A DNA stretch of 64,000 nt from Myxococcus xanthus. Its GTDB lineage: Bacteria; Myxococcota; Myxococcia; Myxococcales; Myxococcaceae. Shown here in pieces: positions 42,901 through 50,560 of this stretch (position 1 is the stretch's first letter; each line of letters starts with the position of its first letter). The notes beneath the pieces are model-generated. The model saw nothing but the letters and a program-made list of their open reading frames with translations, was not told where the DNA came from and made no database searches. The stretch spans positions 1-64,000 of the forward strand of contig NZ_FNOH01000015.1 in assembly GCF_900106535.1 (NCBI RefSeq), in the 5' to 3' direction. The position numbers and the translations under genes are program-made.

Positions 42901-43314
42901 CGCGTGGTACGAGGCGACGTACGTGGTGTTGGCACTGATGCGCACGGGCGTGGAGAACATCACCTCCTGCCAGCCGGTGGCCGTCTCGGACGTGAAGGTG
43001 GCGAAGGCGAGGCGCGCGCCAGCGGCACTCCAGAGACTTCCCACGTGGGTGCCGGTGTTGGCGGGGCCCTTGTAGAAGCGGATGCCGAGGATGTCTCCCT
43101 CGATGTCGGACTGGAACTTCACGCCCAACTCCACCGGGGCGAAGTCATTGGTGACAGAGGGGACGGCCGGGGTGGAGGTGGGGGCGAACAGCGTGTACGT
43201 CGGCTGGGCGCGCGCGGCGGTGGGCAGCGCGAGCAAGACGGCCGCGAGCAGCGCCAGCGCGTGGGCGCGTGGCGGCCTCGCGACCCAGTTGGGCCGTGGC
43301 TTCGAAGGTGTCAT
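39928..43314 (-). CDS. Secreted protein with three DUF4082 repeats and deacetylase-like region
   Basis: The product is 1128 residues. The ATG at 43314 follows AAGGA and starts a signal peptide (AHALALLAAVLLALPTAARA, cleaved near residue 37). Three repeats of about 140-150 residues follow (about 40-190, 195-340, 350-500), each with FAPxxxP, VELGVKF, GVRFYKG, GTHVGSLWS, GWQEVTFSTPV, TYVASYHAP and NYWVDVVF: this is the DUF4082 carbohydrate-binding-like domain. Next come a glutaminase-like fold (LVATAPGNPFTDYLREILEA, VLVLGEQTL, GGSLIALRP) and a region starting KAVVVMTGDGH that resembles polysaccharide deacetylases. Probably an extracellular enzyme acting on polysaccharide; the catalytic metal site is not certain. 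Confidence 0.88.
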   Translation of the reverse strand: MTPSKPRPNWVARPPRAHALALLAAVLLALPTAARAQPTYTLFAPTSTPAVPSVTNDFAPVELGVKFQSDIEGDILGIRFYKGPANTGTHVGSLWSAAGARLAFATFTSETATGWQEVMFSTPVRISANTTYVASYHAPGGAYGFTSAGLASAVDAPPLHALAGATSGGNGVFTYGAAGSFPSTSFGDSNYWVDVVFRPAEPVTLWPVTAMPAVASVTNDSDPVELGVKFKTNVSGNVLGVRFYKGAANTGTHVGSLWSANGQRLAFATFTSETATGWQEVTFSTPVAIAANTTYVASYHAPVGSYAFDNGGLASGQDTPPLFALPGSTSGGNGVFTYGAAGSFPINSFGNSNYWVDVVFQATGAPPPTQPPDNTFRIFAPTATPGTATASDTAAIEVGVKFRSDVDGQVTGVRFYKGSGNNGTHVGNLWSATGQPLASATFTNETAVGWQEVTFSSPVAITAGTTYVASYFAPLGGYSFDSNGLATGVDAPPLHALPGATTSGGNGVFAYASTSTFPNGSHQNSNYWVDVVFETYGPPPRPGVHGAGPVLVATAPGNPFTDYLREILEAEGIAAFATTDAGNLGVSVSLDDYKVLVLGEQTLSAAQVTLITHWVTAGGSLIALRPAANLQSLLGLNASQGTQANGYILVNDTQAPGTGITAETMQYHGLADKRTVVTGTRTVATLYSDATTATTFTAVSQRTVGSGTATAFMYDLAKSVIYTRQGNPAWQGQNRDGSSIGPGARANDMFYGNASFDPQPDWVNLAKVQIPQADEQQRLLANVLHQTSTTPLPRLWYFPSAKKAVVVMTGDGHPGGATTQRWNQYLADSPTGCSVDDWECIRGTIYDYVGGLSATQANTYVAQGFEYALHINTGCADYTANTLDPNFFTPQLASFASAFPAVPAPVTNRTHCIAFSDWSTQPKVSRLHGIRLDTNYYYWPDYWVQDRPGMFTGSGLAMRFADLDGTPLDVYQLATQMTDESGQSYPLHIDTLLDNALGPTGYYGAFNANMHVDSQPSAGASGSAAIIASAKRDGVPVITAKQLLEWLDAREATQVSTVAFTGTVLTFNLTSPARNLSLMVPTRTTTGRTLLSVTRAGSAVTTVTRTIKGVDFAFIDGALAGTYTATYN
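41700..43200 (-). repeat. Three DNA repeats of about 500 bp encoding DUF4082 domains
   Basis: Similar blocks begin near 41715, 42235 and 42725 on the plus strand, each containing the conserved string GACGTCCACCCAGTA and, about 250 bases on, TGGGTGCCG. Units two and three (42235-43200) are closer to each other than to the first. They encode the three DUF4082 domains and could recombine with each other. Confidence 0.7.
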
Positions 43315-43588
43315 TCGGACTTTTCCTTGGGGGGATGGCACGACGAGACAGAGCAGCGGCGGCATCTTGCTGTCTGTCCCTGACGTGGACAATGACGCGA
43401 GACGTAGGTCCGCGAGTCATTGCCGCATGCCGCGATTTTTGGCTTCCTGGCGGTCAGACTGTTCCGGTGTCTGTTGTCCTCGGTCGTGATGGGGGCCTTG
43501 ATGCACTGCATGGCGTTGCATTGACGCATCCATATTGCAGCGACCAGGTTGGGGAAGCGCAGATGCGCTGCGGCTGGTATGAAGGGGG

Positions 43589-44299
43589 ATGTTCCATTTT
43601 TTAGCAACGAGGGTTGTCCAGCTCGACGAAATCAAGGTCCGCTTCGAGGCCGCGAACGAAGCGGAGACCTTCGGCTGGTTCGTCGAGCACTTCGAGCGGA
43701 TTCAGGATCGCGCCCAGCAGCAGAATCAGCCCGCTGTCGAGATCCATCTGGCGACTGGGCTCGTGCGTGCCGACACGCTCGCCCCTGCGTCTCCGTGGAT
43801 TCTCGTTGTCGATGGAGATCTCGAGGTAGCGAGTGACATCGACCTGTCGACCCAGCCTTACGACATCAGTTTGTTCGTGGTGCTCGGCAGCGTGCATTCG
43901 AAGAACCTGCGCTTCAGCGGAAGCGCGTGCTGCTACGTGACGAAGTCGGTCGAGCTTGCGGGCGGCTGCTTCGGAGATCACGGCGACGAGGCGGCCGAAC
44001 TCCACACCATCCGTCTGAAGGCGCGCGTATTGATGCTCGACGGCAACACCGGAGTGAACGCTCAGCATCTCGATGCGGTGGTGTTCGCAAGCAAGGGCTG
44101 GGGCCTGCCTCGACACTTCACCGACGATGACGTGACCGCAGATTTCTTCGTCGCCGAGGCGCTGGACGAGGACGGTGGAATTGACGAGGGTGCGGTGTGG
44201 GAGTTGATGACGAGCGGGAAGGACCCGTTTCAGCCCGGAGCACTGGCGGCGCTCAGCGCGAGGCGCGTCGATGCCGAGACGCGACTCAAGCCTCAATGA
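43589..44299 (+). CDS. Unrecognised 236-residue protein, beta-helix-like centre
   Basis: No signal peptide or membrane segment. The centre (about residues 75-145) has short alternating hydrophobic strands with glycine turns (LEVASDIDL, ISLFVVLGSVHSKNLRFSGSAC, CYVTKSVELAGGC), resembling the spacing of a bactofilin-like or right-handed beta-helix protein, but I cannot assign a family. The C-terminal quarter is acidic (TDDDVTADFFVAEALDEDGG). A G-rich stretch lies directly before the ATG, too close for an ideal ribosome site, so the start may differ. Codon use appears a little less GC-biased than in neighbours. Flanked by 274 and 130 bases of non-coding DNA, it appears to be a single-gene unit. 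Confidence 0.75.
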   Translation: MFHFLATRVVQLDEIKVRFEAANEAETFGWFVEHFERIQDRAQQQNQPAVEIHLATGLVRADTLAPASPWILVVDGDLEVASDIDLSTQPYDISLFVVLGSVHSKNLRFSGSACCYVTKSVELAGGCFGDHGDEAAELHTIRLKARVLMLDGNTGVNAQHLDAVVFASKGWGLPRHFTDDDVTADFFVAEALDEDGGIDEGAVWELMTSGKDPFQPGALAALSARRVDAETRLKPQ

Positions 44300-44429
44300 G
44301 TCGTGCCGAAGCTCCGCAACGCGTTGTCGGCGAGCTGATCGCGGCCCAAGCTCGGCCTCTCCGTCTCGGGAGGCGACAACACGGCCCGGCCGGTCAGCCG
44401 AGGCGGCAACCTTCCTGACACAGGGGGCA

Positions 44430-45149
44430 TCAGAGCGCCGCGAAGATGTCGCCGAGGGTGGCGAGCATCGACTTCGAGTCCCGCACCTGGAACGTCGCCG
44501 CCTGGACGCTCGCGGATTCGATGCGGTCGACGCGGAGCATGCGCACCGCTCCGCGCAGGTGGTCCCAGACGAGCAGGTACCACGCGGGCCAGCTCAGCAG
44601 CAGGTAGTGCGGCTCCACGATGCGCACCGTGCGCACGTCGTTCGAGCGGTACGTCAGCTCCAGGGCGTGCTGCTCGAAGAAGGACTCCTGGAGGGGACGT
44701 AGCACCGCCGCTCGGGGAGGCTTCCAGGTCGCGGTGACGTTCCGTGAAGTGGGGCCGACGAGGATGCGACGGCGCAGCTTGCCGACGCGTGCGCGCTCCT
44801 CCGGTGGGAACGAGGCGGCGAGCTTTTGACGCAGGCTCTTGAGTGTCGAGAGCAGGAGCGGAGACTCGAGTCGCTCGGCGAGCGCCAGGGCGAGCAGGAG
44901 GTCAAGCAGCTCCTGGGCGCTGAGCTGCACGCGCCCGAGCCCCGTTCGGGGCGGTACCCGAATGCCGCCGCCTCGGCCTGCGTCCGACTCGATGGGGACG
45001 CCGCGGGCGGAAAGCCGGGACAAATCCCGTCGAACGGTACGCACGCAGACGCGGAGCTCCTCCGCCAGCTCCGGGGCTGTCCAGGACGGCCGGGAGGCGA
45101 GGAGGCCCAGGACACGGTCCAGGCGGTCGGTGACGGGCTCACGCTTCAA
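44430..45149 (-). CDS. YafY-type transcription regulator (HTH + WYL domains)
   Basis: The product is 239 residues. The N-terminal 60 residues form a DeoR/HTH_11-type winged helix (LDRVLGLLASRP, TAPELAEELRVCVRTVRRDL). A linker with AQELLDLLLALALAER and a C-terminal WYL domain follow; the WYL signature is present as SWPAWYLLVWDHLRGAVR with the downstream LRVDRIES. The frame opens at TTG 45149; no ATG or GTG gives a better start. It is divergent from a VOC-family gene 78 bases away, a common arrangement in which the regulator controls its neighbour. WYL domains often sense nucleic acids or nucleotides; the ligand here is unknown. Confidence 0.9.
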   Translation of the reverse strand: MKREPVTDRLDRVLGLLASRPSWTAPELAEELRVCVRTVRRDLSRLSARGVPIESDAGRGGGIRVPPRTGLGRVQLSAQELLDLLLALALAERLESPLLLSTLKSLRQKLAASFPPEERARVGKLRRRILVGPTSRNVTATWKPPRAAVLRPLQESFFEQHALELTYRSNDVRTVRIVEPHYLLLSWPAWYLLVWDHLRGAVRMLRVDRIESASVQAATFQVRDSKSMLATLGDIFAAL

Positions 45150-45227
45150 ACGTGACTCATTCTGTCATGTTCTGGGGCCATGGTCATGGGGTCGCGAACG
45201 GGCGCGGCCAGGACACGAGAGAGCCCC

Positions 45228-45656
45228 ATGAACACCTTGCGCGGATTGTGCACCTTCAACCTCTGGGCGGATGACCTTCGGGCGGCGACGCGCTGGTACG
45301 CGGAGCAGCTCGGCGTGGAGCCTTACTTCAGCAGCGAGGCCGCCGGACGTGGTCTCGGGTATGTCGAGTTCCGCATCGGCGACTACCAGCATGAGCTGGG
45401 TATCATCGACCGGCGATTTGCTCCGCCGGGGCTCGCCACGGCTCGGGGCGGTACGGTCGCCTACTGGCATGTCGACGACATCGCCGCCACGCTCGATCAG
45501 TTGCTCTCACTGGGGGCCCAGCTCCTCGAGGGCGTCACCGAGCGTGGCCCCGGCTTCGTCACGGCGTCGGTCATCGACCCATTCGGGAACGTGCTGGGCG
45601 TCATGTTCAACCGTCACTACCTGGACGTCCTGGGAGGTGCCCGTGGCCAGCGTTAG
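45228..45656 (+). CDS. VOC-family (glyoxalase-fold) protein
   Basis: The product is 142 residues. The ATG at 45228 gives the normal N-terminus (LCTFNLWADDLRAATRWYAE); the open frame extends 48 bases up but without a site. Two betaalphabetabetabeta modules are visible: the first ends around HELGIIDRRF, the second has VAYWHVDDI, DQLLSLGAQ and VIDPFGNVLGVMFN. Possible metal ligands are His in WHVDD and Glu/His residues in YVEFRIGDYQHE. Members include dioxygenases, glyoxalases and resistance proteins, so no reaction is assigned. Likely in an operon with the next gene (24 bases apart) under the divergent WYL regulator. Confidence 0.88.
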   Translation: MNTLRGLCTFNLWADDLRAATRWYAEQLGVEPYFSSEAAGRGLGYVEFRIGDYQHELGIIDRRFAPPGLATARGGTVAYWHVDDIAATLDQLLSLGAQLLEGVTERGPGFVTASVIDPFGNVLGVMFNRHYLDVLGGARGQR

Positions 45657-45680
45657 GCAGGAGGGGCGTGGGGGCGCGGC

Positions 45681-46241
45681 ATGGATGCGCCGGTGATTGC
45701 GTTCCGGGGTGCGGCGGAGTTCGAGGCCTGGCTCCATGCGCATGCCGATGCTCCTTCTGGCGTCTGGTTGAAGCTCGCGAAGAAGGGGACGGACATCCCG
45801 TCGCTCACCGATGACGAGGCGGTCGACGTGGGGCTCTGCTTTGGATGGATTTCGGGGCAACGGAGGTCGCTCGATGCGCGCTTCTATCTGCAGAAGTACG
45901 TCCCGCGCCGGCCGCGCAGCCGCTGGTCCTGTGTGAATGTGAGGAAGGTCGAGGCGCTGCTACGCGCGGGCAGGATGCGGCCCTCGGGGCTCGCCGAGGT
46001 CGAGGCCGCCAAGGCCGATGGACGCTGGGCCGCGGCCTACGCGTCCCAGAAGAACGCCACGGTGCCGGAGGACCTGACGGTGGCGCTGTCTGCGAGCCCG
46101 CGTGCCGCGCGGGCGTTCGAGGCGCTTGGCAAGACGCGGCGGTACGGGCTCATCCTCAAGGTGATGACAGCGCGTACCGAGAAAGGGCGCGCGAGTCAGG
46201 TCCGCCGTGTCGTCGCGGAGCTGGACGCGGCGGCGGATTGA
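45681..46241 (+). CDS. YdeI/OmdA-family protein
   Basis: The product is 186 residues. It matches the YdeI (OmpD-associated, bacteriocin-protection) family: VIAFRGAAEFEAWLHAHAD at the start, GVWLKLAKKG, EAVDVGLCFGWISGQRRSLD and FYLQKYVPRRPRSRWSCVN in the middle, and the C-terminal OmdA-like segment (VPEDLTVALSASPRAARAFEAL). The family is linked in enterobacteria to resistance to antimicrobial peptides, but the biochemical role is unclear. It follows the VOC gene by 24 bases, probably as one operon. Confidence 0.88.
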   Translation: MDAPVIAFRGAAEFEAWLHAHADAPSGVWLKLAKKGTDIPSLTDDEAVDVGLCFGWISGQRRSLDARFYLQKYVPRRPRSRWSCVNVRKVEALLRAGRMRPSGLAEVEAAKADGRWAAAYASQKNATVPEDLTVALSASPRAARAFEALGKTRRYGLILKVMTARTEKGRASQVRRVVAELDAAAD

Positions 46242-46292
46242 GCGCGGGTGGGGCACCCTGGGGGCACATGCTGCCCACCAGGGGCAATCCGC

Positions 46293-47183
46293 TCACGGGC
46301 GCGAGCGGCTCCGCTCCTGGATGAAGCGCTCGAGGTCCTCGTCCTGCCCCAGATGGCGGAGCGCGCGCGCCTGGTGGCCCGCGTGGCGAAAGCCGGCCTT
46401 CTCCAGCACACGCCGGGAGCCGGGGTTGCGGGAGAAACAACTGGCATGGAGGGATTCCAGCCCGAGCGTTTCGAAGCCGTAGCGGACCAGGGTCTGGGCT
46501 GCCTCCGTCCCAAAGCCCTGTCCCCAGTACGCGCGGCCGAGCCAGTATGAGAGCTCGGCCGTGCGAGGGCGCTCCTCGTCGGCCTCCACCAGCCCGGCCA
46601 GGCCCATGAACTCGCCAGACTCGGAATGGCCGAGCGCGAAGACATGCGAACGTGCATCCAGCGAGGCAATCCAGGCTTCCGCCATGCCGTCCTCGAACGG
46701 ATGTGGGATTCCCGCCGCGTTCGCCGCCACCTCGCGGTCACCCGCCAGGCGCTGAATGGCGCGGGCGTCGTCAGGGAGGAGGGGACGGAGAATCATCCGG
46801 GCACTCACGAGGGCTCCCTCCCCGCGCTCAGGGGCGAGCGCGCGCCGGATGACAGGGCGCAGGTCGGCCGCACCGAGCGCGTCCAGGGCAAGCTCCCATC
46901 GGCCCTCGGCGCAGAGCCCGCTCAGGCCGCCGTCGTCATAGGCCCGCAGGGCCACCGTCCGCAGCGCTTCGCGAACCGCCTCGGCGACCGCGTGCCCTGC
47001 TTCGTCACAACGCTTGCAATCGAGCTCAACACCGAGGCGGCTGCGCCTCCCGTCCTCGGAGAGGACCCAGGGGCGCACCATCCAGGGCGGGTCATGGCGC
47101 ATGTGCTGCCGGTGGCCACACTTGAGGTCAGCCACCCAGTGGTCTTCCCGGTCGAGGTGGAAGCCTGTGATTTTCTGCTTCAT
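46293..47183 (-). CDS. DUF3565 domain fused to GNAT acetyltransferase
   Basis: The product is 296 residues. Residues 1-60 match DUF3565: KITGFHLDREDHWVADLKCG, HRQHMRHDPPW and a CKRC pair, probably a small metal-binding unit. A linker of about 60 residues follows. The C-terminal 170 residues are a RimJ/RimL-type N-acetyltransferase: ARMILRPLLPDDARAIQRLA, WLGRAYWGQGFGTEA (acetyl-CoA-binding Q/RxxGxG/A variant), SRNPGSRRVLEKAGF. The two parts are usually separate proteins, so this is a natural fusion or an old gene merger. AGGGA lies just before the ATG. Substrate unknown. Confidence 0.85.
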   Translation of the reverse strand: MKQKITGFHLDREDHWVADLKCGHRQHMRHDPPWMVRPWVLSEDGRRSRLGVELDCKRCDEAGHAVAEAVREALRTVALRAYDDGGLSGLCAEGRWELALDALGAADLRPVIRRALAPERGEGALVSARMILRPLLPDDARAIQRLAGDREVAANAAGIPHPFEDGMAEAWIASLDARSHVFALGHSESGEFMGLAGLVEADEERPRTAELSYWLGRAYWGQGFGTEAAQTLVRYGFETLGLESLHASCFSRNPGSRRVLEKAGFRHAGHQARALRHLGQDEDLERFIQERSRSRP

Positions 47184-47291
47184 GGGTCCCTGTGTCGTTG
47201 GAGGCGGGTGACACGATAGGGATGGAGTCGCGGCGAGTGGAAGCGCCGCGACAACGTCGCAAGACCTTCTCTGGAAATGCCAGCTTGCGGC

Positions 47292-48296
47292 TCAGGGGCG
47301 GACGACGCAGCGGAACCCGATGTGCGACGTGCCGCTGTCCACGGCCTGCGGTGAGCGCGCCGCCGGGCGGTAGCGCAGGCAGTAGTTCGGCGCGCACAGG
47401 TGGCTGCCGCCCTTGAGGACGCGCCGGGGAATCTTCACCTTCGGCAGGCACGGGTCCAGGCTGCGATCCGACGTGGCCGGTCCCCGTGGATTGACGGGGA
47501 TGCAGCAGGGCTTTCCGCCATTCCCCTCGTGCCGCTCCTGGTACCAGTCCGAGGTCCACTCCCACACGTTGCCGGCCATGTCGAAGAGGCCGTAGGCGTT
47601 CGGTGGGAAGTTGCCCACCGGGGACGTGCCCTCGAAGCCATCCGTGTTCAGGTTCTGCCAGGGGAACTCCCCCTGCCAGGTGTTGGCCATCAGCTTGCCA
47701 CCCGGCGCGAACTCGTCGCCCCAGACGTAGACCTTCCGGTCCAGGCCTCCGCGCGCGGCGTACTCCCATTCCGCCTCGGTGGGCAGCGTCTTGCCCGCCC
47801 AGAGCGCATAGGCGAGCGCGTCCTCGAAGCAGACGTGAACCACCGGGTATTGTTCGCGCCCCTGCCAGGTGCTGCCCGCGCCTTCGGGGTACTTCCAGCA
47901 GGCGCCCGCCGTATAGAACCACCACTGCGTCAGGTCGCGCAGGTCCACGCGAGCGAGCGTCTTCTTGAAGACGAGCGAGCCCGGGACGAGCAGCGCTGGA
48001 TTCGCGCCGGGAAAGTCGTCGGGGTTCAAGGGGCGCTCGGCCACGGTGACGTAGCCGGTGGCCTCCACGAAGCGCGCGAAGTCCGCGTTCGTCACCAGTT
48101 GGCTGTCCATCCAGAAGTCCGTCACCGTCACCTGGTGCGTCGGCCGCTCCTCCGGATAGTGATGGTCCGAGCCCATCCAGAACGTCCCACCGGGGATGTA
48201 GACCATGCCCGGCAGCGAGCGGGCTTCCTGCCCCGCGCCGTCCTCGAGGGGCCGGCCGCCCTGGGCCGGGACTTCGTCGATGACGTCGATGCTCAT
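47292..48296 (-). CDS. Formylglycine-generating enzyme (sulfatase-modifying factor) homologue
   Basis: The product is 334 residues. The ATG follows AAGGAGG seven bases upstream. It carries the whole FGE-sulfatase domain: MVYIPGGTFWMGSD near the N-terminus, EWEYAARGG, GLFDMAGNVWEWTSDWY and the C-terminal GGSHLC...YCLRYRPAARS. Cys301 and Cys306 align with the two copper-binding catalytic cysteines of human FGE (Cys336 and Cys341), which many family members lack. The family oxidises a cysteine in CxPxR of sulfatases to formylglycine. No sulfatase gene lies in this window, so the substrate must be encoded elsewhere. There is no signal peptide, so the protein is cytoplasmic. Confidence 0.92.
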   Translation of the reverse strand: MSIDVIDEVPAQGGRPLEDGAGQEARSLPGMVYIPGGTFWMGSDHHYPEERPTHQVTVTDFWMDSQLVTNADFARFVEATGYVTVAERPLNPDDFPGANPALLVPGSLVFKKTLARVDLRDLTQWWFYTAGACWKYPEGAGSTWQGREQYPVVHVCFEDALAYALWAGKTLPTEAEWEYAARGGLDRKVYVWGDEFAPGGKLMANTWQGEFPWQNLNTDGFEGTSPVGNFPPNAYGLFDMAGNVWEWTSDWYQERHEGNGGKPCCIPVNPRGPATSDRSLDPCLPKVKIPRRVLKGGSHLCAPNYCLRYRPAARSPQAVDSGTSHIGFRCVVRP

Positions 48297-48490
48297 GTGC
48301 GTGCCTCCTTCCCTGCGAGAACGGAGGGGCGCGCCGTGCCCCGGTAGCAAACGTGGGGGGCCACGCGGCACGGAACAATCCGGCCCTCAGGGGTAGGCCT
48401 CGTGTCCGCGCCTGCTCCTGCCGGTCGTCGCCCGGCCGGGGGGCGCTTGTGGGTTCCTGGACGCAGCCCCACCGTGGAGACGGCGCCCTC

Positions 48491-49633
48491 ATGGACCCGC
48501 ACTCGACGATTGCCGAATTCTCCCTGGTGAAGGGCGGGCTGCTCTTCGAGACCGAGCGCCGGCTCCGGCGGGGTCCGCGCAAGCGTTATGACCCCGTGTT
48601 GCGGGCGCTGGCCTTCTCGGCGATCGGCTGGCTGCCCTTGCTGATCTTCACGCTGCCTTCGGGTGGGCCGACCGTGGGCTCCCTGTTCATGGAACTCCAG
48701 GTCCATGCGCAGTTGCTGGTGGCGCTGCCCGTGCTCCTCGCCGCGGAGCCCTACATCGACGGCCGCCTGGCTTTCGCGGTCCGCCAGTTCCTCAATTCGA
48801 ACCTGGTGGCGACGGACGGCCTCCGGACGTTCGAAGCGGATGCCCGGCGCGCCATGCACTGGCGGGACAGCTATATCGTGGAGGCGCTGCTGCTCATCCT
48901 GGCGTATGCCCTCACGTTCATCACCCCGGCCGACGCCACCCGGTCGTGGACCCTCAGCGGCGATGGGTTCTCCATGGCGGGGTGGTGGAACCTCGCCGTG
49001 AGCCAACCCCTGTTCCGTTTCCTGGCGCTCCGGTGGCTATGGCGTGGCGTCGTGTGGAGCGCCTTCCTGCTGCGTGTGTCACGTCTGCCGTTGACCCTGG
49101 TTCCGACACATCCGGACATGATGGGCGGGCTCGGGTTCCTGCCTGTCTGCCAGGCCTGTTTTTCGCCCGTGGTGTTCTCCCTGGCCGTGGTGGTGGCGGC
49201 ATACACGTCCCGGGTGGAGCCCAAGGACCTGTCGGCCAACCCCGCGGCCTACGTGATTCCGCTGGTGGTCATCGCGGCCGGCGCGGTGGTGCTGGTGTTC
49301 GCGCCGATGAGCTTCTTCGTGCCCCAGCTCGTGCGGGCGAAGCGGATCGGTGACGAGGACTTCTCGAAGGTCGCGGCCAAGCACTCGCGGCAGTTCGAAC
49401 ACAAGTGGTTCCGGGGCGGACCGGAGCCGGAGCTGCTGGGCGCGCCGGAGATGTCCTCGCTGGCGGACATCGGCACGGCCTTCACGCTGGAGCGGAGGAT
49501 GCGCCTGTTGCCCTGGGACAAGATGGCCCTGCTGGCCGTGGTGGGGGCGGCGCTGGCGCCACTGGTCATGTTGCTGGTGATGGACCGGCAGTTCATCTCC
49601 GTCCTCAAGTTCATCCACGAGGGCTTGAGGTGA
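48491..49633 (+). CDS. Multi-pass membrane protein of unknown function
   Basis: The product is 380 residues. ATG at 48491 (MDPHSTIAEF) is the first with a natural N-terminus; GGAG is 12 bases upstream, slightly far. Hydrophobic helices appear near residues 43-58, 74-92, 135-152, 180-200, 220-240, 260-285 and 345-365. Between them is a cytoplasmic stretch, FEADARRAMHWRDSYIVEAL. No family signature recognised. It lies divergent from the FGE homologue across 194 bases and converges on the beta-barrel gene with a hairpin between them. Confidence 0.8.
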   Translation: MDPHSTIAEFSLVKGGLLFETERRLRRGPRKRYDPVLRALAFSAIGWLPLLIFTLPSGGPTVGSLFMELQVHAQLLVALPVLLAAEPYIDGRLAFAVRQFLNSNLVATDGLRTFEADARRAMHWRDSYIVEALLLILAYALTFITPADATRSWTLSGDGFSMAGWWNLAVSQPLFRFLALRWLWRGVVWSAFLLRVSRLPLTLVPTHPDMMGGLGFLPVCQACFSPVVFSLAVVVAAYTSRVEPKDLSANPAAYVIPLVVIAAGAVVLVFAPMSFFVPQLVRAKRIGDEDFSKVAAKHSRQFEHKWFRGGPEPELLGAPEMSSLADIGTAFTLERRMRLLPWDKMALLAVVGAALAPLVMLLVMDRQFISVLKFIHEGLR

Positions 49634-49635
49634 CG

Positions 49636-49659
49636 CGGGCCCGGAGGGCTCCGGGCCCG
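49636..49659. terminator. Hairpin between convergent genes
   Basis: CGGGCCCGGA (49636-49645) pairs perfectly with TCCGGGCCCG (49650-49659) around a GGGC loop. It begins three bases after the membrane-protein stop codon and ends 15 bases from the stop of the opposing gene, so it can serve both. No T-run is present. Confidence 0.75.
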
Positions 49660-49674
49660 GTCATGCCGATGCGC

Positions 49675-50292
49675 TCAGAACGTGGCGCCGACGTTCAGCG
49701 TGGCGTTGTAGCTGGAGCCTCCCGCGAACGTGACGTCTTTCACGGGTTGGTTCTCTGCGGGCGGCAGCGTGGGGACGAGCTCCTGGTTGAAGAGGAGGTT
49801 GTAGTTGGCCCGCACGTCCGCGGTGAAGGAGCCGGTGTAGAAGCGCAGCCCCGCGCCCAGCGGTACGGCGCCAGCGGTGTCGTCGCGGTAGCCCAGCGCT
49901 TCCGCGCCGCGGCGGACGTTGTACCAGTTCATGCCGAGGCCGCCGAGGAGGTACGGCTGCACGGGGGTCGCCGTCAGGCCGATGGTGGCCACGGCCTGGC
50001 CTCCGTTGCGGACGATGTCCGGGTTTCGAGCCAGGTCCTCCAGGCCGCGCCGGTCGAGCTTGTTGATGGCGCCGGTGTAGCCCAGCTCGATGCCCAGCAC
50101 GGTGGACGGTTTGAGCGTGGCCGTGGCGCCGTACGCCGCGCCCGGATCGATTCGGGGGGCCAGCCCACCGCTGTAGCCCTCCACGCCACCGCCCACGGTG
50201 ACGGTGAGCCCGCGCATGTCGGGCTTGTCCTTGGCCAGCGCCGTGCCTCCGCACAACGCGCCCGCGATGGCCAGTGCCTGGATTCGTTTCAT
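49675..50292 (-). CDS. Small outer-membrane beta-barrel protein
   Basis: The product is 205 residues. The ATG at 50292 (MKRIQALAIAG) has GGAGG eight bases upstream and starts a signal peptide cleaved after ALA near residue 21. The mature protein alternates polar and hydrophobic residues in strands with short turns (LTVTVGGGVEGYSGG, VLGIELGYTGA, VQPYLLGGLGMNWYNV, VPLGAGLRFYTG, FTADVRANYNLLFN) and ends in the aromatic NATLNVGATF that Bam recognises. This looks like an 8-stranded OmpX/OmpW-type barrel. Function unknown. Confidence 0.85.
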   Translation of the reverse strand: MKRIQALAIAGALCGGTALAKDKPDMRGLTVTVGGGVEGYSGGLAPRIDPGAAYGATATLKPSTVLGIELGYTGAINKLDRRGLEDLARNPDIVRNGGQAVATIGLTATPVQPYLLGGLGMNWYNVRRGAEALGYRDDTAGAVPLGAGLRFYTGSFTADVRANYNLLFNQELVPTLPPAENQPVKDVTFAGGSSYNATLNVGATF

Positions 50293-50519
50293 TTCGAGCG
50301 CCTCCAACAGACGGGGTTGTTCCGCCAGGAAGCTGGGGCCGCGGACAGGCCGGTTCAAGGCAAGCCGGCAAGGCATCTCCGCGAGCCCTCCCAAGCGTGC
50401 CTGTGTCCCACCGCCGGACACCCCACCTGGTGCGGTGGCATTGTCCGGCCGGGTTGAAACGGGAATCGCGTGGCTTTATAGAGGGGGGCGCCAGCGGCCT
50501 CATCGTGAGGGTGTCTGGC

Positions 50520-50560
50520 CCGGACGAGGCGCGCCGTACCCGGTCAGGACAAGACGACGC
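50520..50560 (+). promoter_or_regulatory. Guanidine-III (ykkC-III) riboswitch aptamer
   Basis: The 41 bases match the class III guanidine aptamer from Thermobifida fusca, as I remember it, at 39 positions (differences at 50530 and 50557). Pairing: P2 is CCGG (50520-50523) with CCGG (50540-50543); P1 is GCGCCGT (50531-50537) with ACGACGC (50554-50560), with one C-A mismatch; these interleave as the pseudoknot of this class. The conserved ACGAGG and TCAGGACAAG loops are intact. It ends 6 bases before a GGGAG ribosome site serving a guanidinium exporter gene, the typical target. Confidence 0.93.

Noticed and set aside
43315-43588. Search for a small RNA or gene in the 274-base gap
   Set aside because: No stable hairpin with terminator, no ribosome site with a coherent frame; probably promoter DNA.
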